Counted from the first letter of the stretch, positions 1 to 8,775 are shown. The stretch is 64,000 bases of DNA from an uncultured Bryobacteraceae bacterium (GCA_938027685.1 CALJAM010000015.1:36482-100481); one strand, 5' to 3'. The notes: generated from the letters alone by a model not told the origin. Translations and numbers: made by a program.

Positions 1-230
1 GTTTCCATCTTGCGGATCAGGTCGAAGCGCTCGAGCAGGCGCGCCACCCAAGGCGACTCGGACGGCTCCAGCAGCACCGTCGTCACCGTAGTTTGCCCTG
101 CGGGGCCGGCGCTCTCCAACATGCCGGCCAACTTCTTCCGCCGCTGCCCTTCCAAATAGCGGAAGCCCAGCCCCAGCGTGAGCGCCACGAGCGCAAAAAT
201 CAGCAGGAAGGTAAGTATCGCAGCACCCAT
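1..230 (-). CDS. tadB: TadB-like pilus assembly membrane protein, N-terminal fragment (truncated by window edge)
   Basis: This is the start of an inner-membrane platform protein of the Tad (Flp) pilus, cut off by the left edge after about 76 codons. The reading frame opens with ATG at 230, six bases downstream of the cpaF stop. It begins MGAAILTFLLIFALVALTLG, one hydrophobic segment followed by a basic stretch (RYLEGQRRKK). This is how TadB-type proteins with a T2SSF domain start; the T2SSF domain itself lies outside the window. Identity rests on the N-terminal membrane anchor, the length of open frame and the position directly after cpaF, where tadB and tadC are normally found. No catalytic motif can be checked in this fragment. 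Confidence 0.8.
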   Translation of the reverse strand, partial: MGAAILTFLLIFALVALTLGLGFRYLEGQRRKKLAGMLESAGPAGQTTVTTVLLEPSESPWVARLLERFDLIRKME

Positions 231-236
231 AACGGC

Positions 237-1595
237 CTACTTGATCTCGACCACGGTCTGGAATATGGAGGAGGGAAGCTGAATTCCAGCCGCCTTTAAT
301 CGCTCGCTGAACTTCGGACGGATTCCGGTCGGACGGAACCGCCCCAGCACCTTGCCGTCCTCGCGGACGCCGGTTTTTTCGAAGACGAAGATGTCCTGGC
401 CGGTGACCTGATCGCCCTCCATGCCCACGCACTCCATCAGGTGGGTGACGCGACGGGTGCCGTCGCTGAAGCGGGCGATCTGCACGAACAGGTCGATGGC
501 GGAACTGATCTGCTGCCGGATGGCGCGGACGCCCATATTGGCGTTGGCCATGCCGACCATGACCTCCAGGCGGCTGATGGCGTCGCGCGGCGAGTTGGCG
601 TGAATCGTGGTGAGCGAGCCGTCGTGCCCGGTGTTCATGGCCTGGAGCATGTCGAGCGCCTCCTCGCCCCGCACCTCGCCCACGATGATGCGATCCGGCC
701 GCATGCGCAGCGCGTTGATGACGAGTTGCCGGATCTTGATCGCGCCCTGCCCTTCGAGGTTGGGGGGACGCGCCTCCATGCGGGCCACGTGGATCTGGCG
801 CAACTGCAACTCGGCTGCGTCTTCGATGGTGACGATGCGCTCGTCCTCGGGAATGAAGCCCGAGAGCACGTTCAGGAGCGTCGTCTTGCCCGCCCCCGTG
901 CCGCCCGAGATGACGATGTTGAGACGCGCGCGCACGCAAGCCTTGAGCACTTCGAGCATTCCCTCGGTCAGGGTGAGGTTGCGCACCAACTCCTCGGCCG
1001 TGATGGGATCGCGCCGGAAGCGGCGGATCGACAGCAGCGGCCCGTCCACGGCTACGGGCGGGATGACCGCGTTGACGCGCGATCCGTCAGGCAACCGGGC
1101 ATCTACCATGGGCGACGACTCGTCCACACGCCGGCCCACTCGCGCCACGATTTTCTCGATGATACGCAACAGGTGCTGGTCGTCCTTGAATTCGACCGGA
1201 GTGCGCTGGAGCTTGCCGTGACGCTCGACGTAGACCAGTCGCGGCGTGGTCACGAGGATGTCCGAAACGGTCGGATCCTGGAGCAAGGGCTCGAGCGGGC
1301 CCAACCCGAACACCTCATTGAGAACCTCCTCGGTGATGCGCTCCTTTTCGGCGAGGCTCAGGGGGGTACGTTCTTCCTCGACCAGCCGGGCCACCGCCAG
1401 GCGCACCTCCGTGCGCACGCGCTCCCCAGCCAGCGCACCGAGAGCCTCCAGGTTGATGCGCTCCAGAAGCTTGCGGTGCAACGCGAACTTCAGCTCCTGG
1501 TATTCGGGTGTGGTCGCCCGGTACTCGGAGACACGGGCGGCCCAACTGGTGTCCATCGCCGTTCGCGTTCCCAATGCGGTCATGTCGCTCGCCAT
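237..1595 (-). CDS. cpaF: CpaF/TadA-type secretion ATPase of the Tad pilus
   Basis: This hexameric cytoplasmic ATPase powers Flp pilus assembly. The 452-residue product has the usual family length. It shows an N-terminal helical domain (about 30-110), a linker with the [16 protein letters not shown] signature, the Walker A loop [12 protein letters not shown] (about 230-241), the Asp-box region with [12 protein letters not shown], the Walker B region [12 protein letters not shown], and the His-box motif [12 protein letters not shown]. All catalytic motifs look intact. The ATG at 1595 follows an AGGAGAG ribosome site at good spacing. It lies between cpaE and tadB in the same direction, so it is part of the pilus operon. 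The call is secure at family level. Confidence 0.96.
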   Translation of the reverse strand: MASDMTALGTRTAMDTSWAARVSEYRATTPEYQELKFALHRKLLERINLEALGALAGERVRTEVRLAVARLVEEERTPLSLAEKERITEEVLNEVFGLGPLEPLLQDPTVSDILVTTPRLVYVERHGKLQRTPVEFKDDQHLLRIIEKIVARVGRRVDESSPMVDARLPDGSRVNAVIPPVAVDGPLLSIRRFRRDPITAEELVRNLTLTEGMLEVLKACVRARLNIVISGGTGAGKTTLLNVLSGFIPEDERIVTIEDAAELQLRQIHVARMEARPPNLEGQGAIKIRQLVINALRMRPDRIIVGEVRGEEALDMLQAMNTGHDGSLTTIHANSPRDAISRLEVMVGMANANMGVRAIRQQISSAIDLFVQIARFSDGTRRVTHLMECVGMEGDQVTGQDIFVFEKTGVREDGKVLGRFRPTGIRPKFSERLKAAGIQLPSSIFQTVVEIK

Positions 1596-1631
1596 CGCTC
1601 ACTCTCCTTGGCCTGCGTATGCACTCTCTCG

Positions 1632-2807
1632 TCAGAAGAATATGCCCAGCCGGGATTTGGCCTTCTCAGCCTTCTCCTCGGGCAAGCCGGCCACTCGGGC
1701 GGCCAGCTTCGCGAATTGCCGACCCAGTTCGCTGGCCGGCGGCAGAAGATTCCCCTCCGAGTACGCCTCGTAAAGTTCGGCGTAAGCGCTCGGAAGACCG
1801 GCAAAAATCTCCAAGCCCAAAACTCTCTCCAGCTCCGACGGTGTCAGATCCGGCTGACGCGGCATGCGGTTGAGAATCAACTGGAATCGCTTCTGCCCGT
1901 AGCCGAAATCGAGCAGGTTCTGCACCAGTTGCTTGACCCGTTGCAACGCGAGGACGTCGAACGTGGCCACGAGAAAGGCCTGATCCAAGTCCGATAAAAC
2001 GGCCAGCGTGACGGGGTTCAGGCCCCGCCCCAGATCCACGATCACCCAGTCGTAAAGGGTGCGCGCGAAACGCACCACTTGACGAAAGGCGTCCGTGGGC
2101 AACGGCTCGTTGGGATCCACGAGCCGCGGCGCCGCGATAACGTGCAGGCGCGAGTGCCCGTTCGCGACCAGCCCTTTCCAGTAACTGGCGTCGAGCCGAT
2201 GGATGTTGCGCACGGCGTCCAGAACGGAGTACTGGCCGTTAGCCTTCATCAGAAAGCTCAGGATGCCGCCGTCCAGATCGAGATCCGCCAGCAGCACCTC
2301 CTGGGCCGTTTGCCGATGCAGTTCCGAACCCACGTGACAGGCGATCGTCGTGGCCCCGCAGCCTCCTTTGGCGGAGACGAACCCCAGGACCTTGCCCGGC
2401 TCGCGCGCCGGTTGAACCTGGCGGGCGCGTTCGCTGACCAGCCGTATGAGAGCCTTTTCGAGGGCGCCTTCGAGCGGCGGGTACAGATACTCGCTCGCTC
2501 CTGCCCGGATGGCCGCCAAAATAGTTTCCGGTTCTACCACGGTATGCAGCGCGATCACGATCGGCTGCGAGATGCTGGAGCGAATGCGACGGATCGGCTC
2601 CGCGAAGGAGGAGCCGAGCGCGCTCAGATCCACAAGCACGACGTCGGGGCGAATGCGATCGATCTCATCGAGAAAGCGCCCCCAATCCCGGATCGCCGGC
2701 TGATCGAATACGATGCGTGCAGGCGAGCCGCGCAGGGCAAGCTGGACCTGCGTGCGCAACTCGCGCTGTGCAACGATCAAGCCGATCTTGACGTCCGTGC
2801 CCAGCAT
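1632..2807 (-). CDS. cpaE: CpaE/TadZ-like pilus localisation protein (receiver-like plus MinD/ParA-like domain)
   Basis: CpaE/TadZ proteins are MinD/ParA relatives that place the Tad apparatus in the cell. Residues 1-130 look like an atypical receiver domain, followed by a P-loop domain beginning GFVSAKGGCGATTIACHVG. The signature lysine of the deviant Walker A motif is present (about K147), but the usual P-loop lysine position is Ala (GCGATT), as in many CpaE/TadZ proteins. The DLDLDGG segment follows. I chose the ATG at 2807 rather than the TTG two codons upstream. The gene lies between cpaC and cpaF. A diverged paralogue is encoded at 10621-11826 on the other strand. Confidence 0.92.
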   Translation of the reverse strand: MLGTDVKIGLIVAQRELRTQVQLALRGSPARIVFDQPAIRDWGRFLDEIDRIRPDVVLVDLSALGSSFAEPIRRIRSSISQPIVIALHTVVEPETILAAIRAGASEYLYPPLEGALEKALIRLVSERARQVQPAREPGKVLGFVSAKGGCGATTIACHVGSELHRQTAQEVLLADLDLDGGILSFLMKANGQYSVLDAVRNIHRLDASYWKGLVANGHSRLHVIAAPRLVDPNEPLPTDAFRQVVRFARTLYDWVIVDLGRGLNPVTLAVLSDLDQAFLVATFDVLALQRVKQLVQNLLDFGYGQKRFQLILNRMPRQPDLTPSELERVLGLEIFAGLPSAYAELYEAYSEGNLLPPASELGRQFAKLAARVAGLPEEKAEKAKSRLGIFF

Positions 2808-2834
2808 AACCAAGGCTTACCCGCCCGACCTCAA

Positions 2835-4343
2835 CTAGGGGTTCGGCGTTCCCTCCATGCGCGGCCTCTCGGGCGCGGGGGCCGGAACAATCTGGACTGC
2901 CGGCGCCGCCGCCGGTGACGGTCCTCCCTTCGGCCCTAAGAGCTGCTCGATAGGAACCCTCTCCTGCGCCGGTTTCACCGGCACTTCACCCGTCACGTCC
3001 ATTCCCGGCGTGCGGGGCGCAGCTTTCGGCGCATCTTTCATGAATTCGCGTGGCATGGCGATATCCGGGACCGGCTGTCCCTTAGGAATGGGCCGCACCA
3101 GCTCCGGCGTGACCGCCACCAGCAGCTCCGTGTTGCTCTTCGAAAGCGAACGCGACTGGAAGAGCTTGCCGATCACCGGGATGTCGCCGATGCCGGGGAT
3201 CTTGCTGAAATTCTCGATCACCCGGTTATCCAGCAGGCCCGCGATCAGGAAACTCTGTCCGGACTCCAACTCGATCTCCGTCTGCACGCGGCGAGTCGAG
3301 ATGGCGGGAATCGTGAAGCCCTGGAAGGTTAGTGCGTTGGCGTAATCGAGCGAGCTGACCTCCGGCGCAACTCTCAGACGAATCGTACCCCGGGGCGTGA
3401 TCGTCGGTACGAAATTGATGCGAACGCCGAATTCCCGCCACTGGATGGTGACCGCGCCCGCGCCCGCGATGCCGGATTGCACCACAGGGATGGGGAACTC
3501 GCCGCCGGCGAGGAAACTCGCCTGCTGCCCGTCCATCGCCAGCAGGTTCGGCTCCGCCAGGATTTCGAGCAGCCGCCTGCTTTGCAGAGCGCGGATGGTG
3601 GCGGCCAAATCCAGATCGGGTCGGAACAGGAAGATGTTCAAGGCGTCGGTCAGGTTGAAGCTCGTGCCCTGGGGGCCCGCGAACTGCACCTGCGGCGGCT
3701 GGTACTGCTGGGTGGTGATCATCCCCGCCGTGTTCAGCGCGCCCAACGACATGAAGTTGGCGCCGAGGTCCTGCGCCGCCGCGCGGTCGACGTTTGCGAA
3801 GCGGACCTTGAGCAGGATCTGCCGTTCGGCGGGCGGCGTCTTGACGTACAGGAGGTTGACCACCTTACCCAGCGTTCCGGCAATCTCGGCCGCGCGCTCC
3901 GCAGCGATGCGGTCGTTCACCGTCCCGCGCAAAAAAACATTTTCGCCTTCGAGCGTAACGCTCACGTCCTGGCCGGGCAGTTCCTTCTCCAGCTCCTGAC
4001 GCACGACTTCCAGTCTGGCCGTGCTGGGCCGCACCTTCAGGTCGAACAACAGCCGGTTGCCGCCCTGTTGCCAGATGATGAGACTGGTCTCGCCGGGTTC
4101 GAGACCGTTGATCAGGACCTCCTTGGGGTTGATGACCACCGCCTCGGCCACTTTCGGGTTCGCGACGGAAACGCGCTGAATGACCACGGGGCTTTCCACC
4201 ACCAGCGATTTGCCCGCAGTCAGGAACAGATCGCGCGCCCCGGCCTGCTGAAGCGCCCAGAGCGGCGGCCGCAACGGCAAAAGCGCGCCGATCAACAGCA
4301 CCCAAGTCCATGCAAGCGGGAGATCAGGTTGCTGCGCCTTCAC
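2835..4343 (-). CDS. cpaC: CpaC/RcpA-family secretin of the Tad pilus
   Basis: This is the outer-membrane pore through which the Flp pilus emerges. The 502-residue protein has a hydrophobic N-terminal segment (VLLIGALLPLRPPLWAL), a pilus/secretin N-domain (about 40-115), a BON-like region (about 115-175) and the secretin domain (about 240-430), with the typical stretch AGLLDNRVIENFSKIPGIGD and the closing segment TELLVAVTPELVRP. The tail is Pro/Ala-rich. The start is GTG at 4343, which overlaps the cpaB stop (GTGA), suggesting translational coupling. The domain order matches the family and the identification is secure. Confidence 0.94.
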   Translation of the reverse strand: MKAQQPDLPLAWTWVLLIGALLPLRPPLWALQQAGARDLFLTAGKSLVVESPVVIQRVSVANPKVAEAVVINPKEVLINGLEPGETSLIIWQQGGNRLLFDLKVRPSTARLEVVRQELEKELPGQDVSVTLEGENVFLRGTVNDRIAAERAAEIAGTLGKVVNLLYVKTPPAERQILLKVRFANVDRAAAQDLGANFMSLGALNTAGMITTQQYQPPQVQFAGPQGTSFNLTDALNIFLFRPDLDLAATIRALQSRRLLEILAEPNLLAMDGQQASFLAGGEFPIPVVQSGIAGAGAVTIQWREFGVRINFVPTITPRGTIRLRVAPEVSSLDYANALTFQGFTIPAISTRRVQTEIELESGQSFLIAGLLDNRVIENFSKIPGIGDIPVIGKLFQSRSLSKSNTELLVAVTPELVRPIPKGQPVPDIAMPREFMKDAPKAAPRTPGMDVTGEVPVKPAQERVPIEQLLGPKGGPSPAAAPAVQIVPAPAPERPRMEGTPNP

Positions 4344-5230
4344 GGCTTCGCCTCCCCTGCGACACCGAACTTGGTTTCGGCGCGCTGGGCGCCGTGCAGC
4401 ACCTCGACCACGACGGGCGGCGGCTCAGCTTTCGGCTCCTCTTGAGGAGGGGCTTTTGCGGGGGCCGCAGCCCGCCGCACCGGGACCGCCTGCTGGGCCT
4501 GAACCGGATTGACGAACGGTTGTCCGCTGAAGAGATTGGCCACCGCGGTCCCTTTGGTCTTGGCGATTTCGGTATCCAGCGGATTCCGCAGGACAAGCTG
4601 GATGCGCGCTTCGTTGCCGGCCAACGTGAGGATTTCGGCCTGTTCAGGAGTCACCAACAGGTTCACCACAGGCACCGAGACCGGCTTGCCCTCCGCATCC
4701 TTCTGAATGTTCTGTCCGGCTGAGAGCACCTCGATATTCTGGAGCACGGTGCGCGCGATCGTCCCTATGTTGGAAGGGGCGCCGGGTGGGTTTCCCGAAA
4801 CGATCACGTCCACGCGCATACCGGGAACGACGAAACCGCCCACCCCCACGACTTCGTTCACGCGCACGGCGACCGCGCGCATGCCCGGCGGGATGGTGGC
4901 AGCCAGCCCTGCGCCTGCGCCCTTGGGAGCCAGGCGGCTCTCGAGGATAGGTTCGTCCTGGTAGATCGTAGACACCACACCCCGGCCCACGATATCTTCG
5001 CGCTTCAGCAGCGCGTTGGCCGGCACGGGGCCTGCCCACTCCAGCTGTTTCAGATCCGGGTCGCGAATCAGCGTGCCGACCGGGAGGTTGCGGGCCGCCA
5101 CGAACACCAGCGTCGTGGCGGGTTTGGCCGGCTGGGCGAGACGGCTGGCAGTCAGGCGATACACCAGGTAGCTGGCGACGCCCGAGACCACCAGCGCAAA
5201 AATCAGAACCGAGACGAAACGTTTGTTCAT
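4340..5230 (-). CDS. cpaB: CpaB/RcpC Flp pilus assembly protein
   Basis: CpaB (RcpC) is a periplasmic, membrane-anchored accessory protein of the Tad secretin complex. The 296 residues include an N-terminal anchor (FVSVLIFALVVSGVASYLVY), an SAF domain (about 45-105, with ARNLPVGTLIRDPDLKQLEW) and the conserved core with PGMRAVAVRVNEVVGVGGFV and PGMRVDVIVSG. The C-terminus is rich in Pro, Ala and Glu. The ATG at 5230 has a GGAGGACG ribosome site. It is separated from the upstream flp pilin gene by a 99-bp spacer containing a terminator-like hairpin, and it overlaps cpaC. Confidence 0.94.
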   Translation of the reverse strand: MNKRFVSVLIFALVVSGVASYLVYRLTASRLAQPAKPATTLVFVAARNLPVGTLIRDPDLKQLEWAGPVPANALLKREDIVGRGVVSTIYQDEPILESRLAPKGAGAGLAATIPPGMRAVAVRVNEVVGVGGFVVPGMRVDVIVSGNPPGAPSNIGTIARTVLQNIEVLSAGQNIQKDAEGKPVSVPVVNLLVTPEQAEILTLAGNEARIQLVLRNPLDTEIAKTKGTAVANLFSGQPFVNPVQAQQAVPVRRAAAPAKAPPQEEPKAEPPPVVVEVLHGAQRAETKFGVAGEAKP

Positions 5231-5275
5231 GGCTCGTCCTCCACCCTGCCGGACAGATTACCGCAACCCAGCCGG

Positions 5276-5309
5276 AAAAGAAAGGGGGCATGTGTGGGGG
5301 CATGCCCCC
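5276..5309 (-). terminator. Hairpin plus T-tract between flp and cpaB (partial terminator or attenuator)
   Basis: Read on the minus strand, GGGGGCAT (5302-5309) can pair perfectly over 8 bp with ATGCCCCC (5284-5291) across a 10-nt loop, followed at once by TTTCTTTT (5276-5283). A competing palindrome, GGGGGCATGCCCCC at 5296-5309, could form instead. The element lies inside the operon after the pilin stop codon. It therefore probably reduces read-through into the assembly genes rather than ending the operon. The structure is seen directly; its effect is inferred. Confidence 0.65.
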
Positions 5310-5329
5310 GCGAGGAAGCCAGGGGGTTA

Positions 5330-5524
5330 TCAGCTGCCGCCAGCTTGCGCAGACTTGGCGGCTTGGTTGAGAGTGGTATTAGCAATGTTCCAGATACCGC
5401 TGATGCTCCCTCCAGCACTGATAAACAACGCTGCGGACGCAATGGCGACGAATGCCAGCAACAGCGTGTACTCGACCAAATCCTGGCCGTGCTCGTCCTT
5501 GAGAAAATTCTTCAGCAAGTTCAT
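5330..5524 (-). CDS. flp: Flp-family type IVc pilin
   Basis: This is the major pilin of the Tad pilus. The 64-residue prepilin has a short charged leader (MNLLKNFLKDEHG), the prepilin peptidase site with Gly13 at the cut, Glu18 and Tyr19 in the GQDLVEY motif, and a hydrophobic helix (TLLLAFVAIASAALFISAGG). These are the diagnostic features of Flp pilins. The ATG at 5524 has a purine-rich ribosome site (GAGAGTAGGAGC). It lies between a large membrane protein gene and cpaB, and is followed by a hairpin that may protect or terminate the pilin message. No prepilin peptidase (tadV/cpaA) gene is visible in the window. Confidence 0.95.
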   Translation of the reverse strand: MNLLKNFLKDEHGQDLVEYTLLLAFVAIASAALFISAGGSISGIWNIANTTLNQAAKSAQAGGS

Positions 5525-5528
5525 GCTC

Positions 5529-7250
5529 CTACTCTCCTCGCATGAGTTGTGGCGATCCCTGGATCGCGGCCAGAGCCGGCGCGAGACCCCGTTGCGCGGC
5601 CTGGCCGCAGCCAGGGACCTCCGGGTTACGGTTTCGTGATCCCGCGATCACGTCGGCCGCCTCGCGCGAGGCGACCCGAACTTGGCGGACCTCGGCGCCC
5701 GCCCTCCGAAACACGATGGCAATGCCGTCGTCGTACATGACCCGCCATCGCCCGGATTCCTTCATCAGGCTGGCTAGGGCCGAGTCGGCCCGCAGGACGG
5801 CCGTTTGCGGCCCGTGCCGGTCGAGAATTTTCTTCCAGTCGTAACGCCCCCGGAACAGCCCGAGAGTCTCTTCGCCGAACTTCGAGCCGTAGAAATCGCT
5901 GCGTCCGTCGATGAACACGCGCGCGGTCGGGTGAAGGCGATAGATGAGGTAATCGCCCCATTCGTCGTCGCTGAGGATGGTGCCGGCAAGATACTCCGGA
6001 CCCAGAGCATCGACGGCCGCGGCCGGGTATTTCTTTGGGTCGTACTCGGCGCGGAATTTCTCCGCCGCATTCGGCGCGTACATCAGCGCAGCCACGACAA
6101 GGAGACCGACCGCGCTCGCCCACGGCGCGCGCGACGCCCGGTCCATGCTCGTGATCTCCGAGGCGAAAACGGACCAGCCCGAGGCCGCGCGGCGCAGCCA
6201 TCCCGCGACGCCGGCTTGCCGCATGTGCTCGATCCCTTCTTTGACAACCGCCGCAATCGCGGGGGCCGATAGGATGGCGTAAATGGGAATGTTACGCGCC
6301 GCCACGAGCGCAAGGTGAGCCCAGCTGACGATCAGCAGCGTCTCGGCGTAGCGCCTGCGCATCAGGCTGTGCAGCGCCGCGATGGCGCCGGCGGCCAGCA
6401 AAATTTCGAAGTAAATGGCCGCCTTGTGATGGAAACTCAGCGAAAGGAATTCGGTGATGTTCTCGCGATGATAGGAATCGGTAAGATATCGGATGATGTG
6501 GGCGTGCAGGCGCCAGCCGTAGGGATTGATGAAACTGGCGAGCAGGCAGCCTCCGGCTGCAAGCGAGTAGCGCCGGAAGTTGCCAAGGTAACGGGTGCGG
6601 TCCGCCCCCTCGGGCTCGAACAGCCACGCTGCCAGTTCGCCGACCGCATAAGTCCCGATGAGGACAATGCCCAGGAAGAATCCGCCGTGCAGGTTCGTCC
6701 ACAGGATCGTCAGCGCCGGCAGCCACCCGAGAAGCCGGGTGCGACCGCGGGCGGCGCGCTCCAGGATGTCGTAGAAGACGAGAACGAACAGGAGCGTGAA
6801 CAGGTGCGGACGCGCCAGCCAGTGGATGGAAGAGGCCGCTACGGCGACGAAGGTCACGGCGATGGCGACGAGCGAGTCTCCCGCCCGCCGCCGCACCAGG
6901 CCGTAGAGGATCCTGCCGGCGGTGCAGATCACCAGCAGGCTTGCGAGCACCACCGCCGCCATTCCCCACTTCAGGTGGAGCCAGCCGAAAACCAAGTCCC
7001 ATAGCCACTCCCACGCATACCAGGGCTCGCCCGCCTTGGTGAAGGAAAAAATATCCCGGTCGGGCACGCGGCCGTTCGCCAGGATCCACTCGCCGGTGCG
7101 GATGTGCCAGCCAGTGTCTCCGTCATTTAAAAGGAAGCGCGCACCATTGAGCTTGGTGAAAAGCAAAATCAACGGCATGAGGAAGGCGATATCCCCCAGT
7201 GAGGGGAACCATGCCGCCGGATTGTGAGGGAACCGCCGCATGTTGATCAC
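5529..7250 (-). CDS. Large multi-pass membrane protein with GT-C-like features
   Basis: This 573-residue protein has roughly ten hydrophobic segments between residues 20 and 400 and a C-terminal soluble region with a DDEWGDYLIYRLHP and VFIDGRSDFYG signature. The first loop carries NDGDTGWHIRTGEWIL, an acidic DxD-type motif placed as in GT-C lipid-linked sugar transferases; this assignment is inference. The gene starts either at GTG 7250, which overlaps the pilZ-like stop by GTGA, or at ATG 7241. The stop lies four bases upstream of flp. Its position, sandwiched between a PilZ-domain gene and the pilin gene, suggests a role in pilin modification or surface polysaccharide, but no substrate can be read from sequence. 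Confidence 0.8.
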   Translation of the reverse strand: MINMRRFPHNPAAWFPSLGDIAFLMPLILLFTKLNGARFLLNDGDTGWHIRTGEWILANGRVPDRDIFSFTKAGEPWYAWEWLWDLVFGWLHLKWGMAAVVLASLLVICTAGRILYGLVRRRAGDSLVAIAVTFVAVAASSIHWLARPHLFTLLFVLVFYDILERAARGRTRLLGWLPALTILWTNLHGGFFLGIVLIGTYAVGELAAWLFEPEGADRTRYLGNFRRYSLAAGGCLLASFINPYGWRLHAHIIRYLTDSYHRENITEFLSLSFHHKAAIYFEILLAAGAIAALHSLMRRRYAETLLIVSWAHLALVAARNIPIYAILSAPAIAAVVKEGIEHMRQAGVAGWLRRAASGWSVFASEITSMDRASRAPWASAVGLLVVAALMYAPNAAEKFRAEYDPKKYPAAAVDALGPEYLAGTILSDDEWGDYLIYRLHPTARVFIDGRSDFYGSKFGEETLGLFRGRYDWKKILDRHGPQTAVLRADSALASLMKESGRWRVMYDDGIAIVFRRAGAEVRQVRVASREAADVIAGSRNRNPEVPGCGQAAQRGLAPALAAIQGSPQLMRGE

Positions 7251-7624
7251 ATCAGCAGGTGCTCGAATTCCTCCGCGCTTTCGACCTGCTCCTTGCTCGT
7301 CGAGCCGCTGTTACGGAACCTCATCTGGTGAATCTGAAACGCGACAGTAATCGGGCCGCCGTCCACAGGGTCGACCCGCACGGCAGTGGCCTGGCAGTAA
7401 AGGCACTTGCGCCCGTAGGTGTGGTTGGCCGGCAACTCTACCTCGAGCTGCATGAGTTCGCCCAGCCTAGGCAGCCTTGCCGCCTCTTTGGGGTTCCATA
7501 AGACCAGCAGGCCTCCGCGACTGATGTTGGCCGTAACTCCGACGAGCACGCGCGATTTCCCACCGAGAGCAGGCAGGTGACAGGGCAGTTGCAGCTCCAG
7601 CCGCGGATCCAGACGCCGGTCCAT
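7247..7624 (-). CDS. PilZ-like domain protein (possible c-di-GMP sensor)
   Basis: The product is about 125 residues and spans a single PilZ-like beta-barrel. An N-terminal RxxxR-type motif (DRRLDPRLEL) is followed after about 27 residues by NISRGG, matching the D/NxSxxG half of the c-di-GMP binding signature. Both halves of the ligand site are therefore recognisable. The start is placed at ATG 7624; a TTG one codon upstream is also possible, and no strong ribosome site is visible. It is the first gene of the pilus operon on the minus strand and overlaps the next gene by four bases. A c-di-GMP control of pilus assembly is inferred. Confidence 0.85.
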   Translation of the reverse strand: MDRRLDPRLELQLPCHLPALGGKSRVLVGVTANISRGGLLVLWNPKEAARLPRLGELMQLEVELPANHTYGRKCLYCQATAVRVDPVDGGPITVAFQIHQMRFRNSGSTSKEQVESAEEFEHLLM

Positions 7625-7979
7625 CAACCCGAGTATTTCGCAAGGCCCGTCTGTGCTGAAGACTGAAAATGGATGACAGGGTTTTGTTGACCGAGGTTAT
7701 AGGGTTGGATACAGGGTTCTGGTACCCGCCTGGGGGTGACTGCCAGAACCGGAGTTCCGACGGGAGGTCTCCGTCGGGTGGGTATGGAACCGCCGCCGTG
7801 GAGTCCGGTTTCCGCGCTCGGGGCAAAACCTAAGTTTTATACGTACTGTTTGAAACGCCTTCTAAAAATTTTGTTTGATTTGAGCCGAACCTGTTGTATC
7901 CTACTTGCTGCCGGGATTTCCGCCGCTTCCGGCGGTGCAGGTTTCCGCCTGAAGCCGCGGTCAAACGAGGGCGTCTGTT
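7625..7979. other. 355-bp divergent intergenic region between pilus operon and regulator
   Basis: No convincing coding sequence is seen here. It separates the leftward pilus operon from the rightward LuxR-type regulator and must carry both promoters. The right third (about 7830-7900) is much more AT-rich than the surroundings. The left part contains the near-repeats agggttggat and agggttctgg at about 7700-7720. The best promoter-like match is listed separately at 7871-7899. No operator could be assigned. Confidence 0.7.
7871..7899 (+). promoter_or_regulatory. Candidate sigma-70-type promoter for the LuxR-family regulator
   Basis: TTGTTT (7871-7876) and TTGTAT (7894-7899) are separated by 17 bp in an AT-rich patch about 80 bp ahead of the regulator start. 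The match is moderate and rests on spacing and composition only. Confidence 0.35.
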
Positions 7980-8759
7980 ATGGCGCGCGTAGCCTTGTTT
8001 ACCGACGAACCAGTGCTTGCCACCGGTTTCACGACCACGCTGGCTTCGGCGCCGGGCCTGGAGCTGGTCTCCGTGGTGCAGGATCCGGAGCGCCTCCTGG
8101 CCCTGCTCGAAGAGGCCCAGCCGGACATCGCGGTCATTGACCTGATTCCGGAGATCAACTTCAGCCTGCTGGCCCAAATTCACCGGCAGGCGCCTGAGTG
8201 CCGTCTGGTCCTGTGGACGCGGGCCATCACCATGGAGCTTGCCTACCAGGTGATGGAACTGGGAGTCCGCGGAATCCTGAAGAAGACCCTGCCGCCCGAA
8301 CTCGTCGTCAAGTGCCTCACGAAAGTGGCCGAGGGCGAGCTCTGGTTCGACAAGAGCCTGACCGCCAGCTTCCTGACGGCCCGGACGGTCACGCTCACCA
8401 ATCGCGAAAGCCAGCTCGTGATTCTGCTCGCGCAGGGGCTGAAAAACAAAGAGATCGCGCACGCGCTGAACATCTCGGAGGGAACGGTTAAGGTGTACCT
8501 TTCGCGGCTGTTCCAGAAAGTGGGCGTCAAGGACCGCTTCGAACTGGCGCTTTACGGGCTCCGCAACCTGCAGAATTTGCAGGCGCTTGGCGCCCCAACC
8601 GGGGAGTTGCTGCCCGTCCAGCCCTCCGGCCGCTCCCGCTCGGTCCGTTACCAACCCTTGCGCACGCTGGTGCTTGAGAGGCCGGCCGCGATGCGCAAGC
8701 CCGCCGTATTCGAGAACCACGCCGGCCCCGCTTTTGCCATCGGCAATCAGACGCTATAA
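7980..8759 (+). CDS. NarL/FixJ (LuxR)-family response regulator
   Basis: This is a two-domain DNA-binding response regulator of 259 residues. The receiver domain (1-120) has an acidic residue pair at positions 9-10, the probable phospho-acceptor D54 in AVIDLIPE, and a KK pair at 101-102. The LuxR-type helix-turn-helix (about 137-195) is clear, with LTNRESQLVILLAQGLKNKE and ISEGTVKVYLSRL. A 60-residue Pro/Arg-rich tail follows and is unusual. No histidine kinase is adjacent. Divergent placement from the Tad pilus operon makes pilus control the simplest guess, but the target is not shown by sequence. Confidence 0.9.
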   Translation: MARVALFTDEPVLATGFTTTLASAPGLELVSVVQDPERLLALLEEAQPDIAVIDLIPEINFSLLAQIHRQAPECRLVLWTRAITMELAYQVMELGVRGILKKTLPPELVVKCLTKVAEGELWFDKSLTASFLTARTVTLTNRESQLVILLAQGLKNKEIAHALNISEGTVKVYLSRLFQKVGVKDRFELALYGLRNLQNLQALGAPTGELLPVQPSGRSRSVRYQPLRTLVLERPAAMRKPAVFENHAGPAFAIGNQTL

Positions 8760-8775
8760 AAAGCCTTAGCCAGCT

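Noticed and set aside
441..1997. 518-codon plus-strand frame opposite cpaF and cpaE
   Set aside because: It is antisense to two clearly conserved pilus genes, has no family motif or ribosome site, and long antisense frames are expected at this GC content.
7830..8720. 296-codon minus-strand frame opposite the LuxR-type regulator
   Set aside because: The plus-strand frame has complete receiver and HTH motifs; the antisense frame has none and starts inside the regulator's tail.
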